32,537 nucleotides of DNA from Deltaproteobacteria bacterium (GTDB lineage Bacteria; Myxococcota_A; UBA9160). The position numbers were made by a program, and so were the translations under genes. Positions 14,061 through 21,073 of this stretch are shown here, in pieces. Numbering within the stretch: position 1 is the first letter of the stretch; each line of letters starts with the position of its first letter. The notes below the pieces were generated by a model that was given only the letters and a program-made list of their open reading frames with translations, was not told where the DNA came from and made no database searches. The stretch is taken from assembly GCA_020849175.1 (NCBI GenBank), contig JADLGR010000056.1, positions 1-32,537 of the forward strand, given 5' to 3'.

Positions 14061-15214
14061 GCCTCGTTCGACTCCGAGAGGCCTACGAGCGAGAGGAGAT
14101 CGAGCGGCTCGCGCCGTACGCGGTCAAGAGCTCGCTCTCGCGCGGGCGCGTCGTGCCCGAGCGCGAGCATGCCTATCGAACGGCGTTCCAGCGCGACCGG
14201 GACCGCGTGATCCACTCGCGCGCTTTTCGCCGGCTCGAGTACAAGACGCAGGTCTTCGTCCATCACGAAGGCGACCACTACCGCAATCGCCTCACGCACA
14301 CCCTCGAGGGCGCGCAGGTCGCGCGCACGCTCGCCCGCGCACTGCGGCTCAACGAGGACCTCGCCGAGGCGATCATCCTCGCGCACGATCTCGGTCACAC
14401 GCCGTTCGGCCACGCCGGAGAGCGTGTCCTCGACGCGCTCCTCGAACATGCCGGTGGCTTCGATCACAACCGGCAGAGCCTTCGCATCGTCGACCTTCTC
14501 GAGGAGCGTCATCCGGACTACCGCGGACTCAATCTCACGAGCGAGACCCGCGAAGGGATCCTCAAGCACGGGGCGAGCTGGGAGCACCCTGTACCGCTTC
14601 CGCCGGCGACGCCCTCGCACGCGCTCGAGGCCCAGCTCGCAGATCTCGCCGACGAGATCGCGTACACGAATCACGACCTCGACGACGGTCTTCGTGCGGG
14701 GCTGCTGGGCAACGAGAGCCTCGAAGAGGTCGACCTGTGGCGCGAGGCGCGCGCGACGGCTCGCGAGCGCCTCGGCGTAGCCGAGGAGACCGTCCTGCGC
14801 GCACAGACGATCGTTGCTCTGCTCGACGGTCTCGCGACCGACCTCGTGGAGGCGACGGCGGGCCGCCTCGAAGCCGCAGGTGCTTCGTCGGCCGACGCGG
14901 TACGGGCGCTCCCACGGCCTTGCGTCGGCTTCTCGGACGCGACGCGGACGCGCTTCGCGGCGCTCAAGCGTCACCTGTTCCAGCACTTCTACATGCATCC
15001 CCACGTTCGTCGCCGAAGTGGCCGGGCCGAGCGCGTTCTCGGCGACCTGTTCCACGGCTATCGCGAGGACCCGCGCCGCCTTCCGGAGCACGTTCGCGCT
15101 CGCTTCGCGGGGGACGGGGAGCTGCGCGCGATTGCGGACTACATTGCCGGGATGACGGATCGATTTGCCCTGGCGGAACATGCGAGGCTGCGACGTGCCG
15201 GCGACGGGCGCTGA
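14057..15214 (+). CDS. dgt: dGTPase-like HD-domain triphosphohydrolase
   Basis: A 385-aa member of the deoxyguanosinetriphosphate triphosphohydrolase-like family, which splits dNTPs into nucleoside and triphosphate. HD metal ligands are visible: His81 in NRLTHTLEGAQVAR, His110-Asp111 in IILAHDLGHTPFGHAGE, and a later Asp in ADLADEIAYTNHDLDDG. The start region RDRDRVIHSRAFRRLEYKTQVF is the usual family opening. It starts with TTG overlapping the stop of the small membrane protein gene. The length fits the shorter type-2 subfamily rather than E. coli Dgt. Its 3' end overlaps cutA by 20 nt, so this is a coupled operon. Confidence 0.93.
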   Translation: MSLVRLREAYEREEIERLAPYAVKSSLSRGRVVPEREHAYRTAFQRDRDRVIHSRAFRRLEYKTQVFVHHEGDHYRNRLTHTLEGAQVARTLARALRLNEDLAEAIILAHDLGHTPFGHAGERVLDALLEHAGGFDHNRQSLRIVDLLEERHPDYRGLNLTSETREGILKHGASWEHPVPLPPATPSHALEAQLADLADEIAYTNHDLDDGLRAGLLGNESLEEVDLWREARATARERLGVAEETVLRAQTIVALLDGLATDLVEATAGRLEAAGASSADAVRALPRPCVGFSDATRTRFAALKRHLFQHFYMHPHVRRRSGRAERVLGDLFHGYREDPRRLPEHVRARFAGDGELRAIADYIAGMTDRFALAEHARLRRAGDGR

Positions 15215-15530
15215 CGCCCTGCACGTCGTTCTCGTGACGGCGCCGGACGCCGAGTCGGGCGCACGCATCGCGCGGACGCTGGTCGAGGAGAGGCTCGCGG
15301 CCTGCGTGAACGTCGTGCCCGGCGTACGCTCGATCTATCGCTGGGAAGGAAGAATCGAGGAGGAGGGTGAGGTGCTGCTCATTGCCAAGACCCGCGCCGA
15401 TCGCTGCGAGGCGCTCGCCGCCCGGGTCCGGCAGGTCCATTCCTACGCACTCCCCGAGGTGCTGGCGCTCGCCGTCGCGGGCGGCAGCGAGCCGTACCGT
15501 GCGTGGGTCGCGGCGGAGACTCGGCCGTGA
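15195..15530 (+). CDS. cutA: CutA1 divalent-cation tolerance family protein
   Basis: 111 aa, the family's usual size. The conserved LVEERLAACVNVVPGVRSIYRWEG, EEGEVLLIAKT, HSYALPEVLALAV and GGSEPYRAWV segments define CutA1, a trimeric ferredoxin-like protein linked to metal tolerance though its exact function is unsettled. GTG 15195 is favoured because GAGG lies 7 nt upstream; ATG 15180 would give five extra residues. It sits inside the end of dgt and its TGA overlaps the GTG of the next gene. Confidence 0.93.
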   Translation: MPATGADALHVVLVTAPDAESGARIARTLVEERLAACVNVVPGVRSIYRWEGRIEEEGEVLLIAKTRADRCEALAARVRQVHSYALPEVLALAVAGGSEPYRAWVAAETRP

Positions 15531-16678
15531 GCCTCGCCGCCGCGCTCGAGCACGCCGCAACGGCGCTTCCGGACGAGGCCGACCAGATCCGCTCGGCGAA
15601 CGGCGACCCCGGACGGCTGCGGCGGGCGCTCTCGCCGCAGGAGGCGGGCCGCGTTCTCGGCTGGCTGCTCGCAGCGGAAGCCGAGGCGGGCGAGGAGCTG
15701 GCGACCGCCTGGGCCGACGACCCGGATGCCGCGGAGCACGTCCTGGCCGCGTCGAGTGAGGACCTGCCGAAGGCGGGGCGCAAGGCGCTGCGGCGCGTCC
15801 TTCACCGGCTGCGAGGCCGGGGGATCTCGGTGCCCGAGCCGAAGCCCGAGCCCGTCGTCGCAACGCTGCGAGCCGTCGAGGAGGCGCTCGACGCCGCTCT
15901 CGTCACGCCACTCGATCCAACCGGGGCGCGGATCGCATACCTGGTCGAGAGTAACCCCGGCGGCGGAGTGCGCCTGTTCGAGATCATCTTCGACGCCACG
16001 CGCGGGATCCTCGACTGTGCGGTCTACACCAGCGGGCGTAGTGGTGCGCGAAAGTTTCTGCGCGAAGCGCAGTCCCGGCGGCTTCCGGCCCTTCCAGTTC
16101 CGCCCGATTCGCTACGGCGCCTGCTCGCGCTCGCAGCAGCGGCGCAGGGATCGCGCTCGCTCCCGAGGAGCTTCACGGAGTGGCGCTCGCGCCTGACGCG
16201 GAGCGCTGAGGGAGCGCTGACACCCGGTGAGATGGTCCGAGCCGCGCTCGGCACGGAAGGAGGATCGCTCTCGCGCGCCCTCGATCTGATCCGTGCGCGC
16301 GAGATCGGACCGTGGCCCCCGGACGAGGAGCCGCTGCGCGCGGTTGCCGAGCGGCTACAGGCGCTCGCCGAGGGCAGGATCGTGGTTTCGGGCGCACAGC
16401 GCCGTGAGCAGGTCGATGCGATCCTCGTCGAAGCGCTCGCCGGGCTCTACGCCGGGCCCGAGGCCGAGCGAATGGCGCTGCGATTCGATGAGGCGGCGTT
16501 CGTGTTCTGGAAGCAGGGCCGAGAGGACGATGCGCGGGCCTGCCTCGCGGCCGCGGACGGCTTCGGCGACACTGGGGGCGGTGGCACCGTCGGCCGCGCC
16601 CTGCTCGAGGTCGCGCTCGCGCCGCTGCTCGACCGTTTGCGCGAGGAGGAGGACTCCTCGCTGATCGTGAAGCCCTGA
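15527..16678 (+). CDS. Unknown cytoplasmic protein downstream of cutA
   Basis: A 383-aa product with no signal peptide or membrane segment. It begins with GTG overlapping the cutA stop (GTGA), with GGAG at about 15514-15517. The first 120 residues are helical and Glu/Ala/Arg-rich. A more ordered centre (about 125-175) includes ARIAYLVESNPGGGVRLFEI and GILDCAVYTSGRSGARKFLR. The rest is again helical and ends in EEEDSSLIVKP. I recognise no family. The dense overlaps with dgt-cutA and the large downstream DHH gene suggest a shared transcript. A role in nucleotide or RNA metabolism would be only a guess from neighbours. Confidence 0.75.
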   Translation: MSLAAALEHAATALPDEADQIRSANGDPGRLRRALSPQEAGRVLGWLLAAEAEAGEELATAWADDPDAAEHVLAASSEDLPKAGRKALRRVLHRLRGRGISVPEPKPEPVVATLRAVEEALDAALVTPLDPTGARIAYLVESNPGGGVRLFEIIFDATRGILDCAVYTSGRSGARKFLREAQSRRLPALPVPPDSLRRLLALAAAAQGSRSLPRSFTEWRSRLTRSAEGALTPGEMVRAALGTEGGSLSRALDLIRAREIGPWPPDEEPLRAVAERLQALAEGRIVVSGAQRREQVDAILVEALAGLYAGPEAERMALRFDEAAFVFWKQGREDDARACLAAADGFGDTGGGGTVGRALLEVALAPLLDRLREEEDSSLIVKP

Positions 16679-16762
16679 CCGCCGGCCCGTACGAAGCGGA
16701 CCGGAGACGAAGCGCTGGGCCGAGGCCGCTTGCCCGCCGGGCGCTCGAGAGGAAACGATTCC

Positions 16763-19606
16763 ATGAGACGACGATTCGGACGCCGCCGGCAGAGCGGCGC
16801 GGGAGACGAAGGCCGTGCGAGCTTCGACGCCGCGCGAGCGCTCGAGCGCATCGAGGCCGCCGGGAGCTTCGGCGTGCGCGGCCTTGCGCCGCTCGCGGTC
16901 GAGGGTCTCCCGCCGGGCTACGCGGCCGTTGGGAGCGGAGAGACCGAGTCGGGTGAGCGGGTCCTCGTCGCGTTCGCACCCCACGATGCGGGCGACGCGA
17001 TCCTTGCGGCACTTGCGGCAGCGACGGGCGCCGACGGCGCCGAGCCCTTCGCGGGGACCGTTCTCGCCATCGCACCCACGTGGTCCCTTCTCGCTCGCCG
17101 CGTCCTTGCACTCGTCGGCGAGACCCCGTTCACGCTTCGTGCCGTCGAGGCGCCGGATTTGGGAGAGGCTGCCGAGTGCGTGCTTCCCGAACCCCTCGAG
17201 GACGCCCCGTGGCTCTCGATCCAGCAGCTGAGCGCGCACCTCGTGCGGGCGGCAGACCGCGAGCTCGCCGAGCGCGCCATGCAGGGGCTCGCCGGGCTCG
17301 CTGCGAAGCATGGTGGGACGATCCGCACGAACGGTCGCAGCCTCGAGCTGGTCTTGCTCGCACGGCGCGTGGCGGCCGTTCGAATCGACGACGACGGGGT
17401 CCTGCTCGACACGATCCATCCGGCGCGCCGCAGCGAGCGCCTCGGTGCCGACGACCTCGGCGATGCGCTCGACCGCCTGGAGGGCGGGCTTCGCAAGCGA
17501 CTCCATGACCGCAGCGTTCGCGACGGTGAGGACGGGCTGCGAACGCGCGCGATCCCGGCGCTCGCATCGCTGCTCGCGCTGCGTGCGGTGTCGCCGTGGC
17601 CCTGCGGAGGAGCCGACGCCGAGGCCATCGATCTGGTCGGCGTCGACCCCGAGGGTCATCCTGTCGTCGGGGCCATCCGTGATCGTCTGGGCCTGGCCGC
17701 ACTGGGCCCGATCCTCGATGCACTGATCGCGCTCCGGCCCGCCCTTGCCGGGATCCTCGCCGAGGCGCTGCCGCCGATCCGCCTCGAGACCCCGCGTCTT
17801 GCGCTGGCGGCGGCGTCGCTCGACGCGATCGTGCCGCGCGTCGTGCGCTGGCTCGCGCTCGCAACGACGTTCGTCGAGGTTCGAAGGACCGGAGCGCGTG
17901 AGCCGGAGCTGGTGCTCGGCGAAGCTGTGCGCTCGGCCGCACCGGCTGCCCGCAGGCGCGAAGAGCGCCCGGCGCGCGAGACGCGCGCAGGACGCGGCGA
18001 CGGAAGTGCGGCGCGGCCGGCGGCGCGAGACGGGGGACGCGCGCGAGAGCTCGGCCCGCGAGAGCCCCAGCGCGAGGAGGGGCTCCGCGAGAGGTCGCCT
18101 CGTCGCGTGCGAGAGGCAGAGCCGGCGGGCGGAGGCTTCGAGGAGGTCTCGCTCTTCGATCTCGACGTAGCCGGTGAGAGCCTCGGAGACGATCTCGCAT
18201 CCGAGGGCGCGGCCGGCCGCCGGCGCCGGCGCCGGCGTGGCCGTGGCCGAGGCCGCGGGCGATCCGAGAACGGGGAGCGGGGCGAGCGGGACAACGGGAA
18301 CGGCAGCGACGAAGCCGAGCGCGCGCCACGCGCGACGAGCGAGCTGCACGAGCGCCGCGCGCAGGCCGTCGGAGCGCCCACTGCGCGGGCGCTCGACGAA
18401 GAGGCTGACGAGGAGCCGGATCTCGACGAGTCGCTGGTTCCGCTCTCGCCGGACGCACCCGAGTTCGTCGAGGAGCTCGCGGCTTCGCTCGAAGAAGAGG
18501 ACGACGACGAGGAGGCCGACGAGGAGGCCGATCCCGAAACCGAACGCATGCACCGCGAGCGCGCGCTGCGACGCCGCGCACGCGTGGCGAAGGCGGCCCC
18601 GCCGGTCGTCCACGAGGCGCCGCGCGAGCGGCCGCAGCGCCCGAAGCGGGTCGCGATCCTCGCGCACGCCGATCGCGACTCGCTCGTCGCGGCCGTACTG
18701 CTGGCCCGCGACCTGCGGCTGCTGGAGGGGATCTGGGTCTATCCGCAGTCGGAGCTGATGACGTTCTTTCGAGGTGTCGCGACCGACCTGCGCGAGGAGA
18801 CGCCGATCCACGTGATCGGCTTCTCCGCGTCTCCGGCGCGCGACGTGCTGCAGGCGGCGTCGCTGTATCGTGATCGACTCGTCTGGTACGACCATCATGC
18901 GTGGCCGCCCGAGGACGTCGAGCGCCTGCGCGCGGCGATCGGGAGCGACGCCGTCCATGTGAGTCCCGGGGCGCGCAGCTCGCTTCCGGTCGTGCTCGCG
19001 CAGTGCGGGCGTCGCAGCCGCTTCTCGGACAAGCTGGTCGACCTCGTGTTCGCTCGCTTCAGCCATCACGACTACGAGCGCTGGGGCCGAGTGTGGTGGG
19101 CGCGGCTCGCGACGATCGCGGAGCGCGGCGGCGAGCGACGTGCGGATCTCGAACCGCTCCTGATCGGGCGGCCGAGCGACCTCGCGCGCGAGGCGGCCGC
19201 GGCGCAGGCGCCGGCGCCGCCTGCCGAGGTCGAGTTCGTCGCCGGTCAGGACTTTCGGCTCGCGCACTTCAGCGGGCACGGTCTCGTCGTGGTCCCGGTC
19301 CCGCCCACGCTCGACCCCAACCTCGCGGCCCGGATCGCACGCGAGCGTTACGGCGCTGCGCTCTCGCTCGCCTTCGCCGAGGGTGACGACACGATGGTGC
19401 TGGCCGCGGACGAGCTGCCCGGCCGGCGTGCGCTCGACGTGGTCTCGATGGCCGAGCACCTCTCGGCGAAGCACGAGTGGATCACGGCGCTTCCCGATGC
19501 CGATCACGTGGCCCGCATTGCGGTCCGGCGCCTCGCGCTCCACCCCGAACGCGTCGACGAGGTGCTCGCAGAGATCGCGATGGGTCGTTCGATCCTGGAG
19601 GGGTGA
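16763..19606 (+). CDS. Large protein: unknown N-domain, disordered linker, DHH phosphoesterase-like C-domain
   Basis: 947 aa. The C-terminal part (about 625-947) looks like a DHH phosphoesterase: a strand plus motif I variant HADRD (635-639) after VAILA, then the signature WYDHH (DHH at 710-712), followed by GSDAVHVSPGARSSLPVVLAQCG. A tail with AHFSGHGLVVVP and LPDADHVARIAVRRL sits in place of a DHHA1 domain. Residues about 395-625 are disordered: an Arg/Gly block (RGRGRGRG, about 483-500) and an acidic block (EEEDDDEEADEEAD, about 576-592), reminiscent of RNA-binding linkers. The N-terminal 390 residues have no family I recognise; IDLVGVDPEGHPVVGAIRD faintly recalls a degenerate nuclease core. 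It may act on oligonucleotides or other phosphodiesters. AGAGGA precedes ATG 16763 by 10 nt. Confidence 0.8.
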   Translation: MRRRFGRRRQSGAGDEGRASFDAARALERIEAAGSFGVRGLAPLAVEGLPPGYAAVGSGETESGERVLVAFAPHDAGDAILAALAAATGADGAEPFAGTVLAIAPTWSLLARRVLALVGETPFTLRAVEAPDLGEAAECVLPEPLEDAPWLSIQQLSAHLVRAADRELAERAMQGLAGLAAKHGGTIRTNGRSLELVLLARRVAAVRIDDDGVLLDTIHPARRSERLGADDLGDALDRLEGGLRKRLHDRSVRDGEDGLRTRAIPALASLLALRAVSPWPCGGADAEAIDLVGVDPEGHPVVGAIRDRLGLAALGPILDALIALRPALAGILAEALPPIRLETPRLALAAASLDAIVPRVVRWLALATTFVEVRRTGAREPELVLGEAVRSAAPAARRREERPARETRAGRGDGSAARPAARDGGRARELGPREPQREEGLRERSPRRVREAEPAGGGFEEVSLFDLDVAGESLGDDLASEGAAGRRRRRRRGRGRGRGRSENGERGERDNGNGSDEAERAPRATSELHERRAQAVGAPTARALDEEADEEPDLDESLVPLSPDAPEFVEELAASLEEEDDDEEADEEADPETERMHRERALRRRARVAKAAPPVVHEAPRERPQRPKRVAILAHADRDSLVAAVLLARDLRLLEGIWVYPQSELMTFFRGVATDLREETPIHVIGFSASPARDVLQAASLYRDRLVWYDHHAWPPEDVERLRAAIGSDAVHVSPGARSSLPVVLAQCGRRSRFSDKLVDLVFARFSHHDYERWGRVWWARLATIAERGGERRADLEPLLIGRPSDLAREAAAAQAPAPPAEVEFVAGQDFRLAHFSGHGLVVVPVPPTLDPNLAARIARERYGAALSLAFAEGDDTMVLAADELPGRRALDVVSMAEHLSAKHEWITALPDADHVARIAVRRLALHPERVDEVLAEIAMGRSILEG

Positions 19607-19612
19607 GCCGCG

Positions 19613-20386
19613 ATCCACGCGAACCTCGTCGAGATCTTCTCGTCCGTGCAGGGCGAAGGGCCTCACGTCGGCCTTCGAACGCTCTTCGTGCGCTTCGGCG
19701 GCTGTGACCTGCGATGCCGCTGGTGCGACTCACCGCACACATGGCACGCTGCGCCTCGGTGCCAACTCGAGACCGAGGCCGGGAGCGGGCGTTCGCGATT
19801 CGTGGAGAACCCCGTCAGCATCGACGTTGCGCTCGACGCGGCAAGGACCCTCGACGCGGGACACCACGCGTTCGTGAGTCTCACGGGCGGCGAGCCCCTG
19901 CTGCAGCCCGAGGCCGTCCGAGCGTTCGCGGTCGCGCTGCGCTCGCTCGGTCCGCGCATCCTGCTCGAGACGCACGGCGCGAGCCCCGATGCGCTCGGCG
20001 AGGTGATCGGCGCCATCGACGTCGTGTCGATGGACTGGAAGCTCGCCGGAGAGGTGCGTCGCGCGAGCGACCCGGTGCGCGGACCGGTCGAGGGATTCGA
20101 GGCCGCGCACGAGCGCGCTCTCGAGATCGCACGACGCGCGCCCGAGACCGTGGTGAAAGTCGTCGTCGCTGCGTCGTCGACCGACGGCGAGATCGACGTC
20201 GCGATCGACTGCGTCGCGCGCGTCCATCCGTCCGCCTGTCTCGTGCTGCAGCCGGTGACGCCGTGCAACGCCGTGAAAGAGGGCGTCAGCGCGGCGCGGC
20301 TGCTCGCGCTCGCGGCTCGTGCGTCGCAGCGTCTCCGCGACGTCCGTGTGATCCCGCAGACGCACCGGATGCTGGGCGTCGCGTAG
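19613..20386 (+). CDS. queE: 7-carboxy-7-deazaguanine synthase QueE, non-canonical start
   Basis: A radical-SAM enzyme that makes 7-carboxy-7-deazaguanine in queuosine/preQ0 synthesis. The conserved opening LVEIFSSVQGEG, the cluster motif CDLRCRWC (Cys31, 35 and 38 from the proposed start) followed by DSPHTWH, SLTGGEPLLQ and LLETHG are all present. Length (257 aa) fits. The first GTG in frame (19646) falls inside the conserved VQGEG segment and would delete the first strand. No ATG, GTG or TTG lies between it and the in-frame TGA (19604-19606) that ends the upstream gene. The best candidate start is ATC at 19613, 9 nt after GGAGGGG (19597-19603). No other queuosine genes are in the window. 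Confidence 0.9.
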   Translation: MHANLVEIFSSVQGEGPHVGLRTLFVRFGGCDLRCRWCDSPHTWHAAPRCQLETEAGSGRSRFVENPVSIDVALDAARTLDAGHHAFVSLTGGEPLLQPEAVRAFAVALRSLGPRILLETHGASPDALGEVIGAIDVVSMDWKLAGEVRRASDPVRGPVEGFEAAHERALEIARRAPETVVKVVVAASSTDGEIDVAIDCVARVHPSACLVLQPVTPCNAVKEGVSAARLLALAARASQRLRDVRVIPQTHRMLGVA

Positions 20387-20432
20387 ACGGGGGCAGCGTC
20401 AGCGGCGGGCGGGTGCGGCGCTCGTGGGTCCT

Positions 20433-21002
20433 CTACACGCTGTTGGCAGTGCTCGGAGCGCGTTCGGGCGCATCGCCGGCGAGGATGATCGTGGCGGCCT
20501 CGTCGAGATCGCGCGCCGTTGCCGTATCGTACGGCGCGGACGTCGCCGGGCCGACGAAGACCGCTCCGGCGCAGCCCGCGCTTCGCGCGGCGACGACGTC
20601 GCGTTCGCCGTCTCCGATCATCCACGACCGCGCGAGGTCGGCGCCGAGCTCGTCACGTGCGCGCCAGAGCAGGCCCGGGGCAGGCTTGCGGCACGTGCAG
20701 CCGGCATCGGGGGCATGCGGGCAGACGAGCGTTCGTTCGATCGTCACGCCCATCCGTGCGAGATCGTCGAGCAGAAGACGCTGGAACGCCTCGAACGCTG
20801 CTTGCGTGAACAGGCCGCGTCCGATGCCGCTCTGATTCGTCACGATGGCGAGCGCGTAGCCTGCGTGCTGCAGGCGGTGAAGGCCGGTCTCGACGCCGGG
20901 CAGGAGTGCATAGTCCTGCGTGCGGTGCACGTAGCCGGTGTCGCGGACGAGCGTTCCGTCGCGATCGAGGAAGACGAAGCGGCGCACGGGTCGGTGGGTC
21001 AC
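20433..21002 (-). CDS. gmhB: D-glycero-D-manno-heptose-1,7-bisphosphate phosphatase (HAD family)
   Basis: A 189-aa HAD phosphatase of the HisB-N/GmhB group, acting in ADP-heptose synthesis for LPS inner core. FLDRDGTLV supplies Asp13/Asp15, VTNQSGIGRGLF is motif II, and CPHAPDAGCTCRKPAPGLL carries the zinc-binding Cys/His set plus the RKP lysine. WMIGDGERDVVAARSAG is motif IV. GTG 21002 is the only suitable start and overlaps the stop of the micro-ORF upstream (GTGA). It is the last gene of the moxR-DUF58-transglutaminase run. It is convergent with queE, with 46 bp between them. Confidence 0.9.
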   Translation of the reverse strand: MTHRPVRRFVFLDRDGTLVRDTGYVHRTQDYALLPGVETGLHRLQHAGYALAIVTNQSGIGRGLFTQAAFEAFQRLLLDDLARMGVTIERTLVCPHAPDAGCTCRKPAPGLLWRARDELGADLARSWMIGDGERDVVAARSAGCAGAVFVGPATSAPYDTATARDLDEAATIILAGDAPERAPSTANSV

Positions 21003-21073
21003 GCTGGATCGGCGCCGAAGTCGCCGCCCATGGCGTCGAGCACGAGGATGCGGATCAGAGCGGCGTACGCCAT
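20999..21073 (-). CDS. 24-codon micro-ORF resembling the PlsX N-terminus
   Basis: A short frame begins at ATG 21073, overlapping the transglutaminase stop (TGATG), and ends at a TGA overlapping the GTG of gmhB (GTGA). Its last residues, LVLDAMGGDFGADPA, look like the phosphate-acyltransferase PlsX opening (DAMGGDxxP-type), yet the frame stops there. It could be a relic of plsX, a coupling peptide that helps ribosomes reach gmhB, or chance. No ribosome site beyond the overlap is seen. Confidence 0.4.
   Translation of the reverse strand: MAYAALIRILVLDAMGGDFGADPA

Noticed and set aside
19604-19606. TGA between the DHH gene and queE as selenocysteine codon
   Set aside because: No SECIS-like hairpin could be identified, and the two proteins are ordinary separate families. 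Unusual initiation is simpler.
16355-19666. 1103-aa minus-strand frame opposite the DHH gene
   Set aside because: Composition is Arg/Asp/His-rich with no domain motif, while the plus strand has DHH signatures, a ribosome site and proper codon bias.
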